A stretch of DNA of 64,000 nucleotides, from positions 1 to 64,000 of the forward strand of contig NZ_AP025491.1 of NCBI RefSeq assembly GCF_024347495.1. Direction: 5' to 3'. Under the pieces are notes generated by a model that saw nothing but the letters and a program-made list of their open reading frames with translations, ran no database searches and was not told the origin of the DNA. Position numbers and translations under genes: made by a program. Shown here piece after piece: positions 55,637 to 64,000 of the stretch (the stretch's first letter is position 1; each line of letters starts with the position of its first letter). The DNA is from Vibrio gallaecicus. Lineage in GTDB: Bacteria; Pseudomonadota; Gammaproteobacteria; Enterobacterales; Vibrionaceae.

Positions 55637-56503
55637 ATGTCTCTTATTTCAAAAATAACAACGTTAACCCTAGCATTAGGAATGAGTGGGGCTGCCAGCG
55701 CCGCTGATGGTTTTGATCCTACTAAACCAGTAATGACAGAACTCAAAGATGGCATCTATCAATATTCTCAATTTTTTTATAATAGTTTGGTTGTCATTAC
55801 CGAAGAAGGCGTGATTATTACTGACCCTTCAGGTGAAGTGCGATCCGCACAAATGATGGCAGAAATTCGCAAAGTAACCGAACAACCGGTCAAAAAAGTT
55901 ATCTATTCCCATGACCATTTTGATCACTCTCGTGGCGGTGAAATTTTCAAGGAACAGGGCGCTGAATTTATTGCACAAGAGAACTGCACTGACCTACTTT
56001 CTCGAGATTTAGAGGGTAAGGTGATTTATCCAACGGCGACTTATAAAGACGATATGACCATTTCTTTAGGTGGGAAGAATGTAGACCTGCATTACTACGG
56101 TAAGAACGATGGTAACTGCATGAGTATTGTGCATATGCCCGAAGATAAGATCTTGGTCGCTGTAGACTGGCACTTACCTCAATATTTGGTGAGTTCAGGT
56201 CGCTTAATTGAGCAAGACTATGTCGCTACGTTGAACACCATAAAACGTGTTCGTGAGAATTTGGAATTTGACACAATCGTAAATGGGCATGTTCCTGTCG
56301 ACTCGCCAGAGTTTCTAAAAGAAAGTGAAGAATTTACTCAGGCTCTATTTGACAAGGTTTGGAAAGGCTTGCAAGAAGGTAAGTCGGTCGAGGAACTAAA
56401 AGAGTCGATAAAACTACCTAAATTTAGCCATTGGAGCGGTTACGAGGAGCACTTACCTGCTCACGTAGAGCGAATGGCTTACTCTATTTGGCATGGTAAT
56501 TAA
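55637..56503 (+). CDS. Secreted MBL-fold metallo-hydrolase
   Basis: 288 residues. Signal peptide MSLISKITTLTLALGMSG, cleaved near ASA-ADG. Metal site HDHFDHSRGG (HxHxDH), then H and D further on (CMSIVHMPEDKILVAVDWHL) and a C-terminal IVNGHVP histidine, so two zinc sites look intact. It is close to the SoxH/quinoprotein-relay group rather than to beta-lactamases. Periplasmic location is predicted. The frame opens 28 codons earlier, but that segment is a second hydrophobic stretch without a ribosome site. First gene of an MBL-grxB-MFS operon. Confidence 0.87.
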   Translation: MSLISKITTLTLALGMSGAASAADGFDPTKPVMTELKDGIYQYSQFFYNSLVVITEEGVIITDPSGEVRSAQMMAEIRKVTEQPVKKVIYSHDHFDHSRGGEIFKEQGAEFIAQENCTDLLSRDLEGKVIYPTATYKDDMTISLGGKNVDLHYYGKNDGNCMSIVHMPEDKILVAVDWHLPQYLVSSGRLIEQDYVATLNTIKRVRENLEFDTIVNGHVPVDSPEFLKESEEFTQALFDKVWKGLQEGKSVEELKESIKLPKFSHWSGYEEHLPAHVERMAYSIWHGN

Positions 56504-56522
56504 TAGGATAGGAGCATTTATA

Positions 56523-57203
56523 ATGAAATTACATGTATTTGATAGTTGCCCTTTCTGTGTTCGAGTGAAGACCGTTATTGGACTAAAACATCTGGACTGT
56601 GAAATAAGCCCTATGACGTTAGGCGAATTACCTGAGTCTCTAGAAGGCAAGCTAGACCGATTGGTTGTACCCGTACTTGAGATCCAGAAACTGGACGGTC
56701 GTGATAGTACGCTGATGATTGAGAGCCTGGATATAATTCGCTACTTGGATCAACAGGGCTCACCATTATTCACGAGCTACGAAGTATCGGAAGAGTTACA
56801 AAGCCTTTTAAAACAACTCTACCCAGTATCAGCGCAACTTCTATATCCACGAATGCCACAGCTTAATCTGCCTGAGTTGTCTACACCATCTGCATTAAAT
56901 ATATTTGTTGAGTCGCGCAAAGCCACTTTAAACCAGTCGCTCGAACAAGCGTTAGAGAAAACGGATGAGTACCTTCTTGAATTAAAACGACTCTTGGAAG
57001 AAATAGAGTCATTGATCAGTATTGATGATCTTGTATCAGGTGAACGTACATTAAACATTGAAGACATTGTCGTATTTGCTGAATTACGAAATTACACCAT
57101 GATTGCGGAGCTTGAAATGAGTGTCGGCTTGATGGGCTTTGTTAACACCATTTCGTCACGTTCTGGCGTGTCTTTATATTCTCAAGTAAGTCAGGGAGTT
57201 TAA
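56523..57203 (+). CDS. grxB: Glutaredoxin 2 family protein
   Basis: 226 residues (E. coli 215). GST-like: active site CPFC at residues 9-12 in a thioredoxin domain, VVPVLEI with the cis-proline, and an all-helical C-terminal domain. It reduces mixed disulfides with glutathione. It starts 20 bp after the MBL gene (ribosome site AGGAG) and ends 2 bp before the transporter gene, so the three are one operon. Confidence 0.9.
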   Translation: MKLHVFDSCPFCVRVKTVIGLKHLDCEISPMTLGELPESLEGKLDRLVVPVLEIQKLDGRDSTLMIESLDIIRYLDQQGSPLFTSYEVSEELQSLLKQLYPVSAQLLYPRMPQLNLPELSTPSALNIFVESRKATLNQSLEQALEKTDEYLLELKRLLEEIESLISIDDLVSGERTLNIEDIVVFAELRNYTMIAELEMSVGLMGFVNTISSRSGVSLYSQVSQGV

Positions 57204-57204
57204 A

Positions 57205-58389
57205 ATGGCAGGCAACAAATTTCTTCCATTGCTGGTTATTTTTTCACTCATACCTTTAGGCCCACTCGCTATTGATGTCTACTTGCCATCTTTTCCACAA
57301 ATGATTGAAACTTTCGCAGCTTCTGACAGTGAAATAAGACAGACCATTTCAGTTTACATTCTGGCTTTGGGGGTTAGCCAATTAATTGCGGGGCCGATCT
57401 CTGACCGCAAAGGACGTAAGTTCTCTGCCATGCTTGGGCTATTTATGTATGCCGTCGGCAGTTTACTTGCCGTGGCATCTTCCTCCCTGAGCCTATTCTA
57501 TGCTGCAAGAGCCATCCAAGGGATAGGCGCTTCTTTTACCATGATTACTGCCATGGCTTGGATTCGCGACAACTATGAAGGTGATGCCGCAGGTAAATGG
57601 TTAAGCTATATGGGCGGCGTGACTAGCGCTGTACCGACTATTGCACCGCTCATTGGCAGTGGATTGGCGATCTGGTGGGGCTGGAGTGGAGGATTCTACT
57701 TAATGGCAGGTTTAGCATTGTTACTTTTTGTTGTTTCCTCATTTTCACTTCAATCACAACGGAATGTTAAAACCACAATTGAAGTTGTGGATACACATGC
57801 GCTGAAGTGTAACGTTCGCGGTATATTAAGCCATCGTACTTTTCTGATTTATGCGCTGACAAATATGCTCAGTTTCGGCGCATTGCTAACCTACATTTCT
57901 GTTGCCCCTATCGTTGCGATAAATGATGGTGGTTTTTCTCAAGTACAGTTCTCCGTTATGTTCGGACTCATAGGAGGTGCTCAAATACTTGCCAGCTTTT
58001 TTGCGCCTAAATTAATGGCATCATTTGGTCGTAGGAATACGGTGCGATTTGGTTCCAGTATTATGGTTGCAGGGGGCGTTGGCTTATTATTTATCAGTTC
58101 TGAAGCAACTTACTATTTCTTTGCATTAGCAGCACTTGGTGCGGCTGGATTCAGTCTCTTATCTGGTTCTGCAACGTCTCTTGCATTAGAACCTTTCAAA
58201 TACTGTGCTGGTTTAGCAACATCTATCGATGGTTTTTTAAGAATGATAGGAGGCGCTTTACTTGTCGCCTTATCAGGACTATTAGGTGCTAGCAGTATTT
58301 CCACGCTGGCATTCGTGATGCTTCTGTCTGTGATACCAGTGTTATTAATCACTGTAGATAATCGGATCGTAAAACTGACCCAAGCTTAA
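57205..58389 (+). CDS. MFS drug exporter, Bcr/CflA type
   Basis: 394 residues with twelve predicted helices. Signature of the Bcr/CflA drug efflux group: PLAIDVYLPSFPQM near the start, then the loop ISDRKGRKFSAMLGL and the motif C-like region GIGASFTMITAMAWIRD. It should export a toxic compound, in one operon with grxB and an MBL-fold hydrolase. The start is 2 bp after grxB, with the ribosome site CAGGGAG inside grxB. Confidence 0.92.
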   Translation: MAGNKFLPLLVIFSLIPLGPLAIDVYLPSFPQMIETFAASDSEIRQTISVYILALGVSQLIAGPISDRKGRKFSAMLGLFMYAVGSLLAVASSSLSLFYAARAIQGIGASFTMITAMAWIRDNYEGDAAGKWLSYMGGVTSAVPTIAPLIGSGLAIWWGWSGGFYLMAGLALLLFVVSSFSLQSQRNVKTTIEVVDTHALKCNVRGILSHRTFLIYALTNMLSFGALLTYISVAPIVAINDGGFSQVQFSVMFGLIGGAQILASFFAPKLMASFGRRNTVRFGSSIMVAGGVGLLFISSEATYYFFALAALGAAGFSLLSGSATSLALEPFKYCAGLATSIDGFLRMIGGALLVALSGLLGASSISTLAFVMLLSVIPVLLITVDNRIVKLTQA

Positions 58390-58449
58390 GTTAGTCATTA
58401 AATGAGTCACTGTGAACTTGCGAACAGTTATGCGCTAAATGTTTCGATT

Positions 58450-58487
58450 CACACAGCTCCTATGAATGAGGAGTCTGTGTGATTTTT
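58450..58487. terminator. Bidirectional terminator-like hairpin
   Basis: CACACAGCTCC pairs with GGAGTCTGTGTG (one bulged T), followed by ATTTTT. It lies between the convergent MFS and enoyl-reductase-like genes. Confidence 0.8.
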
Positions 58488-58547
58488 GGTTACATGTTAC
58501 AGATAAATGGCCTTGATGATTCAATAAGAGGCTTTGCGCTACTTCAT

Positions 58548-59537
58548 CTAAACCGGAAGCAATATAATCTTTCCATTTAAAATCGTGGTTTCAGACTCAA
58601 TCAGATCAATCGCGGTCTGAAATTCACTGAGTGGTAGATAACGGTCAACATCGAGTTGTATATCGTGAGTGATGAAATGATTCAGCATAGCCATAAATTT
58701 ATTACGGCGAACACTTTTACCCTCTGCTTCCTCCCAATAACGTAAGAAGAAAGTGCTGAAATCGATGCTTTGGTTTTTCGCGTGTTCGAAGAAGCTTGGG
58801 TCATAAAAATCCAGTGACAGCGTTCCATAATTGATAAAACGACCTTGATTACCAAGGGTATGAATAAGCTCGGTTCCGGGTTTCCCACCAATCGCATCAA
58901 AGGCAATAGTCGGCTGAGGTAAACTTAGCTGTTGAATTTGTGAAACTAAGTCACCTTGAGCATCTAACATATGATTTGAAGCTGTTCGAGGTCGCTTTGG
59001 CTGTGATGTAACGACAATGATTGTGAACCCGAGTGAGGAAGCTAACTGGGAGAAAATTTTGCCAATGGCTGAGTTGCCTGCATTGATTATCAACACATCT
59101 TCTTTGGTCAACTTCGCCACTTCTGTAGTCAGTACCCACGCGGTCAGTGCATTGATGTATAGCTGACAGGCGTAGCCATTGTCTAAATCTTGAGGTAGAG
59201 GAAATAGGTTGTCTGGCGATACATCGACATAGTTTTGCCATGTTCCACTCGTTGCCACTAGCACTCGCTGATTAAAGGTAAACTCAGCATTGCTGGATTC
59301 TACAACCCTTCCGACCGCTTCAAACCCTGGCACTCTCGGCGGCTGGTGGCTGTGTTTGTATTGACCAACACCATAAATCGACAACAAATCACTAGGGTTG
59401 ATGTTAGTCGCTTCAATTTGTACTCGAACCATCTCTTCTGCAAGCGCCCCTAAAGCGACATGTTCTAGCTTAAGAGATTCTTTCGGCTGACCGAAACGGA
59501 ACTGGCTGATTTGGGTATTTTGCTTATTGTCAGTCAT
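58548..59537 (-). CDS. Zinc-free MDR oxidoreductase (MECR/enoyl reductase-like)
   Basis: 329 residues. Medium-chain reductase fold: EATNINPSDLLSIYG, FEAVGRVVE, and a Rossmann loop NAGNSAIGKIFSQLA that resembles the trans-2-enoyl-CoA reductase (MECR) pattern. No zinc-binding cysteines are present. The substrate is probably an enone or enoyl thioester with NADPH. It follows a PhyH-type dioxygenase gene by 45 bp in the same operon. Confidence 0.85.
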   Translation of the reverse strand: MTDNKQNTQISQFRFGQPKESLKLEHVALGALAEEMVRVQIEATNINPSDLLSIYGVGQYKHSHQPPRVPGFEAVGRVVESSNAEFTFNQRVLVATSGTWQNYVDVSPDNLFPLPQDLDNGYACQLYINALTAWVLTTEVAKLTKEDVLIINAGNSAIGKIFSQLASSLGFTIIVVTSQPKRPRTASNHMLDAQGDLVSQIQQLSLPQPTIAFDAIGGKPGTELIHTLGNQGRFINYGTLSLDFYDPSFFEHAKNQSIDFSTFFLRYWEEAEGKSVRRNKFMAMLNHFITHDIQLDVDRYLPLSEFQTAIDLIESETTILNGKIILLPV

Positions 59538-59582
59538 GGTTCGGGTACCTTTAGGTTAAGAGCATTGCATCGATTTTAAGTA

Positions 59583-60362
59583 CTACATCGATTTTAAGTG
59601 TAGCGTGTTCATGAACAATCTTGGATCGGCAATATTGTTCAGCATTGATGGTGTTGGTAAACAATCGTCATCAACGTAGTCGACATAATCTGCCGCTGAA
59701 TCAAAGATCAAAATATCCAATGCCAAACGATCCAAGCCGTATCGACCTCGGTGGATCATATCCGCTGAAAACACTAACAAGTCACCTGCTGACAACGGTA
59801 TCTGTTTACCACCAGAGATGTCATCACTGCTCACTTTACCATTCTCTTCTTGGCGAACGTTGTATTCTTCTTCGTTGTCCCAGCGCTTGTGCGTTCCGGG
59901 AATAAGCTCCATGCCGGGCTCATCAAATAGGGGTACACGCAGGTGTAACACTTGAGTTTCCATGATGACTTTCATTTGGTCATCAATGTCATAGTCGTAT
60001 TGACAGTCACGATGCCAGAAGTCTTTTTGTTGTGGGTTCACAGGGTTGAAAAACAGTTGAGTGTTCATGAATGCCGGCTTATTCGGTATCACTGCATCGA
60101 CCACGTCCATCACTTGTTTTGAGCTTATGAAGTCAAAGAGTACGCTTCTATCGTCGGCGGGCAAATATTCGCTTCCTGTAATTAGAGACGAGTTAAACGC
60201 TTCTTCTTGATAAAACTCTTCGTTGTCCTTTTTCCATGATTCATGGAATTTAAGCACGACTTTTCTAAGTGATGCAATTTGAGCATCATCGAAATATTTT
60301 CTGATAACAAAGTAACCATGTTCATCGTAACGGTTGCTTAATTGTTGGTTGTTTTCTACCAC
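59583..60362 (-). CDS. Phytanoyl-CoA dioxygenase (PhyH) family protein
   Basis: 259 residues. Fe(II)/2-oxoglutarate dioxygenase with the HxD...H triad: H117 and D119 in FWHRDCQYDYD, H204 in ADMIHRGRYGLDR, and the R after it for 2-oxoglutarate. The family hydroxylates small lipophilic or secondary-metabolite substrates; here the substrate is unknown. It is upstream of the enoyl-reductase-like gene and a LysR gene precedes it in the same orientation (138 bp). Confidence 0.87.
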   Translation of the reverse strand: MVENNQQLSNRYDEHGYFVIRKYFDDAQIASLRKVVLKFHESWKKDNEEFYQEEAFNSSLITGSEYLPADDRSVLFDFISSKQVMDVVDAVIPNKPAFMNTQLFFNPVNPQQKDFWHRDCQYDYDIDDQMKVIMETQVLHLRVPLFDEPGMELIPGTHKRWDNEEEYNVRQEENGKVSSDDISGGKQIPLSAGDLLVFSADMIHRGRYGLDRLALDILIFDSAADYVDYVDDDCLPTPSMLNNIADPRLFMNTLHLKSM

Positions 60363-60500
60363 TGACTACCTTCGTTCATTCTGTACCGCTTAATAACCAC
60401 GGATTTCTTGGGCGCATAATGCCAGACAGGTGCTATTCCACCAAGTTAATGGATTCATTTAGCTAGATGGGTATTGAGATCTCTACACGTGAGTGTTCAT

Positions 60501-61382
60501 TTAACTGCGCCAGCCAGAAAAGTGAGCCACTAAATAGTCTATTGCCAAGCGAGCACGTAATGGCAGGAAACGTTGATTTTGATACACGATCCAACTGCTG
60601 TTTCCTTTCCCCCAAAAGTCTTGCAAGACTGGGGTAAGCAAACCTGAGTTGAGCCCTTTCGCTAGGCTACTTTTGGGCATGTAAGCAATGCCTAGCCCTC
60701 GTTCGCAAGCAGAGATGACAGCATTAGAGTTATTGCTTTTCCAGCGACCATGGACACGCGTGCTAATGGTGTTTTGACCATTTTCAAAGAGCCAGTGATC
60801 ATTATTGGCAATAATACAACTATGCTGTTTTAGTTGGTTGGGGTGGGTGGGCTCACCGTGACGTGTTAGATATTCCTGACTCGCGACAGCTGCCATTGGG
60901 CGATCAACGAGTTTTCTCGCAACCAAACCAGAATCTTTTAGAGCGCCATAGCGAATGGCGAAATCAATACCGTCTTCAATGAAGTTAACCATTCGGGAAT
61001 TAAAATCCATCTCGATAGTGAGCTCCGGATAAGACTTAGCGAATTCCATTAAAGCTGGAGCCACATGCTCTTCTGAAAAGGCACCTGCGGCGCTTACACG
61101 TAGAGTGCCACTTAATGTAACTTGCTGTAAGTTCAAACCTTCATTGGCTTGTTGCAACCCATTGACCAATTCTCTGCATTGTTGGTAATACAGCTGACCG
61201 GCGTCGGTTAAATTGACTAGCCGAGTTGAACGAGCCAGTAACACCGTTCCAAGCCTTTCTTCTAGTCTAGATACTTGTCGGCTTACGTGGCTTGTACTGC
61301 AACCTAGCTGTTTGGCCGCTGCGGAAAAACCTTGGCTTTCAGCCACTGCAACGAATTCAATAATTCCATCAAAATTGTTCAT
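60501..61382 (-). CDS. LysR-family regulator
   Basis: 293 residues. Helix-turn-helix in GFSAAAKQLGCSTSHVSRQV, wing ARSTRLVNLTDAG, effector domain with FIEDGIDFAIRYGALKD. It is divergent from the DJ-1-type gene and lies before PhyH in the same direction, so either may be its target. ATG 61382 is preferred because LysR proteins start a few residues before the FVAVAESQGF helix; the frame opens 13 codons earlier. Confidence 0.9.
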   Translation of the reverse strand: MNNFDGIIEFVAVAESQGFSAAAKQLGCSTSHVSRQVSRLEERLGTVLLARSTRLVNLTDAGQLYYQQCRELVNGLQQANEGLNLQQVTLSGTLRVSAAGAFSEEHVAPALMEFAKSYPELTIEMDFNSRMVNFIEDGIDFAIRYGALKDSGLVARKLVDRPMAAVASQEYLTRHGEPTHPNQLKQHSCIIANNDHWLFENGQNTISTRVHGRWKSNNSNAVISACERGLGIAYMPKSSLAKGLNSGLLTPVLQDFWGKGNSSWIVYQNQRFLPLRARLAIDYLVAHFSGWRS

Positions 61383-61493
61383 GTCTTCCATCTTTGCTGT
61401 ATAGCAATAATCTTTTGCCAATTATCGGTATTATCAGTCAAGTGGTTTTGAATTAATATCATTATCGAACTCAAAGCCTTCAAGGAAAAAATA

Positions 61494-62165
61494 ATGAAAA
61501 AGATCCTAATTCCAGTAACGAACCATGCAACTCTAGGCGAAACAGACCAAGCTAACGGTACTTACTCTCCAGAGATCACTCATGTTATTCACGAGCTTAG
61601 TGCTGCTGGCTTTGAATACGATATCGCGTCAATTCAAGGTGGAAAAGCGCCACTCTATGGTACTGATGTTGAAGCCGATGAAATAAACAGCGTTGTGTAT
61701 TCTGATGATGATTTTCAAAATCGAATCAATAACACAATCCCAGTTTCGCAAATTAATATTGATGACTATGACGCAGTGTTCTACCCAGGTGGCTTTGGGT
61801 TGTTATCAGACCTTGCTACGAACGCGAGCTTCGCTCAATTGTCTGCAAAGCATTACGAGAATGGCGGAATTATCGCGGCAGTATGCCATGGTCCCGCGGC
61901 ATTACTTCCAATCACATTGAGTAATGGTGACAGCCTACTGGCTTCTAAGTCGGTAACGGGTTTCACTCGTGAAGAAGAGATCGATTTTGGTACGATTGCT
62001 GATATCCCATTTCTGCTTGAAGAGTCACTTTCACGTAAAGCCGCTCGCTTTAGCAAAGCACAGCCTTGGCATGAACTAGTTATTGTTGATGAAAGGGTGA
62101 TTACGGGGCAAAACCCAACGAGTGCGCATGCTGTTGGTAAAGCGTTAGTGGCTTCACTGTCATAA
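61494..62165 (+). CDS. DJ-1/PfpI family protein (Hsp31-like)
   Basis: 223 residues. Nucleophile C131 with H132 in AAVCHGPAALL, the PGGFG loop and the glutamate in GETDQANGTYSPE as in the Hsp31/YhbO-type group annotated as type 1 glutamine amidotransferase-like. Such proteins are glyoxalase III or deglycase-like and respond to methylglyoxal and carbonyl stress. GGAAAAAATA precedes the ATG. The LysR gene on the other strand is a likely regulator. Confidence 0.9.
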   Translation: MKKILIPVTNHATLGETDQANGTYSPEITHVIHELSAAGFEYDIASIQGGKAPLYGTDVEADEINSVVYSDDDFQNRINNTIPVSQINIDDYDAVFYPGGFGLLSDLATNASFAQLSAKHYENGGIIAAVCHGPAALLPITLSNGDSLLASKSVTGFTREEEIDFGTIADIPFLLEESLSRKAARFSKAQPWHELVIVDERVITGQNPTSAHAVGKALVASLS

Positions 62166-62191
62166 ACTTTTGACAATAATTTAAGTTACTT

Positions 62192-62222
62192 AAAATAGCC
62201 CATATGCATGGGCTATTTTTTT
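62192..62222 (+). terminator. Rho-independent terminator
   Basis: AAATAGCCCAT / ATGGGCTATTT with a 4-nt loop, followed by T residues, 30 bp after the DJ-1-type gene. Confidence 0.92.
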
Positions 62223-62274
62223 AGAAGATGCAGTGACGGTTTAGAGTGGCAAAACTTTGTCTATGATTGATTTT

Positions 62275-62316
62275 CTGGCTACTGGCTACTGACTTTTAGC
62301 TATTAGCCGCTGGATT
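62275..62316. repeat. Degenerate heptanucleotide array, CTGGCTA-type x6
   Basis: Phased 7-bp units CTGGCTA, CTGGCTA, CTGACTT, TTAGCTA, TTAGCCG, CTGGATT. The array runs into the last codons of the minus-strand MocR gene and includes its TAA stop codon (62303-62305). Confidence 0.85.
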
Positions 62317-63688
62317 GTTTAATTGCTTCTATCAATTGCTCTAACTCGTTTTGCACATTGCTTGATAGCTCGAACCCAATGTTTATTCTTAGACAATCGT
62401 TATAGAGCGATAGGGTACTGAACAATTGACCCAAGCGAATATCGATTTGATTTTCTTCGATTAGTTCTGTAAATCTCGCAAGCTCAAGCCCTGGTACTTG
62501 TAACCAGAGTACCATTCCCCCTTGTGGGTGACTTATTTTGACCTTTTTGGGCAAGCGTTCAGAGAGAAAGGTGAGATAAGACTGCCTTAAGTTAAGTAAT
62601 TTGCTGCGACGACGCTTCAGCTGCTTGGCGTAGTGCCCAGACTCAATGAAATCAGCCACCGCCAGTTGAATGGGAAGAGAAACACCAAAGCAAGAGGCGC
62701 TATGCTGCTGGCGGTAACGTTCTGTAAACCGGCCGGGTAAGCACCACCCTAATCGATAACTCGGTGACAAGCTCTTTGATACGGACCCACACCAGAGAAT
62801 GTAACCATTGCGATCGTAATACTTCGCAGGTAGTGGTGTGTGCTCAGAGTAGGAGAGCTCTAGGTAAACGTCATCTTCTATCATTGGCACTTGATAGTGA
62901 TTAGCAAGCTCTGCCAGTTTCTGTTTTTGTTGTGCAGACATGGTGATCCCTTGAGGGTTCATGTGCGATGTACAAAATAAACCGGCCTTAACACTCCCTT
63001 GCTCTAAATGTGCTTCGAGTTGGAGCAGATCAATTCCATCGTTCAGAGATGGGATTTCTACGATATTACGCCCCATCTGCCCGAGTAAGCCTAAAATGCC
63101 ACTAAAGCATGGTGAGCTAATGGCAATGGCATCGCCTACTTGAGTACAGGCTTCTAGGGCTGCTTTGATGGCAGGCATGCACCCTGAAGTGATGACCAAT
63201 TCCTCAGAGTTAATATGCAGACCAAGCTTTGCAAAATGAACACTTAATGCGTTACGTAGCAAAGGGTCGCCTTGAGTATCTGGGTATTGATTGAGTCGGT
63301 TGCCGAGTCGTTTGCTTGCCCTGCGAAAACTGCGTTCAAGTTCATTCAGCGCGAGATCGTCAATTGTTGTGCTCGATACGCCAAGAGGTCCATTATGAAG
63401 AGAGTGGATGGAGAAGTTCTGGTTAACTTTCGAGACCTTACTAACAAATTGTGCCCATTCCGGTGTGCTGTGTGTACTCGGTTGCGCCGACACATAGTAC
63501 CCAGCTTGAGGTCTAGCATGAATCCAACCCTGAGATTCCAACTCTTGATAGCAACTTACGGCAGTCGACATGCTCACAGCTTGCTGCTTTGATACTTGTC
63601 GTAATGAAGGCATACGACTTCCTTCTGTCAGTTTTCCGGCTTCAATCTCGCGGATAAACTTGCTCGCCATCGTTCTGTACATACTCAT
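62303..63688 (-). CDS. MocR-type regulator (GntR HTH plus aminotransferase domain)
   Basis: 461 residues from ATG 63688. Winged helix (ASKFIREIEAGKLTEGSRM, PSLRQVSKQQAVSMSTAVSC) plus a fold-type I aminotransferase domain with the PLP lysine in GSVSKSLSPSYRLGW and HPQGGMVLWLQVP. The frame is open to a TTG at 63769, but that would put three CTGTAC direct repeats inside the coding part; they are better read as the operator between this gene and the divergent EamA exporter gene. The target is probably that exporter. Confidence 0.87.
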   Translation of the reverse strand: MSMYRTMASKFIREIEAGKLTEGSRMPSLRQVSKQQAVSMSTAVSCYQELESQGWIHARPQAGYYVSAQPSTHSTPEWAQFVSKVSKVNQNFSIHSLHNGPLGVSSTTIDDLALNELERSFRRASKRLGNRLNQYPDTQGDPLLRNALSVHFAKLGLHINSEELVITSGCMPAIKAALEACTQVGDAIAISSPCFSGILGLLGQMGRNIVEIPSLNDGIDLLQLEAHLEQGSVKAGLFCTSHMNPQGITMSAQQKQKLAELANHYQVPMIEDDVYLELSYSEHTPLPAKYYDRNGYILWCGSVSKSLSPSYRLGWCLPGRFTERYRQQHSASCFGVSLPIQLAVADFIESGHYAKQLKRRRSKLLNLRQSYLTFLSERLPKKVKISHPQGGMVLWLQVPGLELARFTELIEENQIDIRLGQLFSTLSLYNDCLRINIGFELSSNVQNELEQLIEAIKQSSG

Positions 63689-63691
63689 AGG

Positions 63692-63745
63692 CTGTAACTG
63701 TACTTCTTTTTGTTTAAAAAATTGTATCTGTACTGATAACTGTAC
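63692..63745. promoter_or_regulatory. Direct-repeat operator between MocR and EamA genes
   Basis: Three 12-mers ending in CTGTAC: CTGTAACTGTAC (63692), TTGTATCTGTAC (63722) and TGATAACTGTAC (63734). The second and third are directly adjacent; the first is 30 bp from the second. Direct repeats fit the known DNA binding of MocR regulators. Confidence 0.72.
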
Positions 63746-63784
63746 TCGAGTAATACTATTTTTCAACAAAAAGAGGGGACAGTT

Positions 63785-64000
63785 ATGATAAGAAACGATT
63801 TATTTTTGGCAATATTCGTCATGGCGATATGGGGTTTTAACTTCTCAATGATTAAGTTGGGGATCACTGAAGTACACCCGTTGCTAGCGACTGCCGCTCG
63901 ATTTACGTTGGCGGTGATACCAGCCATATTTTTTATTAGAAAACCTAACGTAGCTTGGCGTTACTTGTTTGCTTATGGCTTAGTGTTCGGTGTAGGAATA
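63785..64000 (+). CDS. EamA/DMT-family exporter (5' part only)
   Basis: The ATG at 63785 follows AGAGGGGACAGTT and the frame is open to the window edge (72 codons). It starts with IRNDLFLAIFVMAIWGFNFS, the classical first DMT helix, then HPLLATAARFTLAVIPAIFF. It is divergent from the MocR gene and shares the CTGTAC repeat operator region. It is the third EamA-family gene of the window, each paired with a different type of regulator. Confidence 0.88.
   Translation, partial: MIRNDLFLAIFVMAIWGFNFSMIKLGITEVHPLLATAARFTLAVIPAIFFIRKPNVAWRYLFAYGLVFGVGI

Overview
The window reads as a chromosomal segment of a marine Vibrio, most likely of the Splendidus group. The signs are a chromosomal Qnr pentapeptide protein of 218 residues that aligns without gaps to QnrS1 as I remember it, a malK/malEFG divergon with a MicX-like sRNA locus after malG, a VpsT-type regulator, an alternative oxidase, and moderate GC. 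In V. cholerae the mal genes lie on chromosome 2, so this is probably the second chromosome (inference). I see no tRNA, rRNA, IS, prophage, integron or CRISPR array.

Layout. 1-4071 (minus): a moxR-DUF58-DUF4381-VWA-VWA operon running off the left edge. 4.3-6.6 kb: a chemoreceptor with a consensus FliA promoter, then a small unknown gene. 6.8-14.6 kb: two paralogous VpsT/CsgD-like regulators facing each other across 17 copies of a 7-bp repeat, then a six-gene chaperone-usher fimbria operon with two chaperones. 14.7-20.5 kb: maltose ABC importer with MalT/CRP-like sites and a MicX-like RNA. 21.6-27.2 kb: thioesterase and SbcCD nuclease. 27.3-33.0 kb: OppA-type binding protein, EamA exporter/AraC pair, alternative oxidase, deoC. 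33.3-44.4 kb: MocR regulator, then nrdHIEF and sufABCDSE diverging from a promoter with Fur boxes and a NrdR box pair, a coherent iron-limitation block. 44.5-47.5 kb: sugar acetyltransferase, Qnr, GNAT and AhpD-like genes. 47.6-64 kb: regulator/target pairs for electrophile, aldehyde and drug stress: a NemR-like repressor with sites before an ALDH and an NAD-binding protein; TetR/EamA; LysR with MBL-GrxB-MFS; PhyH plus enoyl-reductase-like protein; LysR/DJ-1; MocR/EamA.

The most unusual signal is not a gene. Eight of the 14 convergent gene junctions carry a short tandem array (period 6, 7, 8 or 17 bp), each with a different unit and most abutting or including a stop codon. Other items worth a second look are the c-di-GMP motif difference between the paired regulators, an in-frame 21-bp repeat in nrdI, a decayed acetyltransferase fragment at 31.2 kb, nested inverted repeats before aox, and direct-repeat or palindromic operators that define small regulons.
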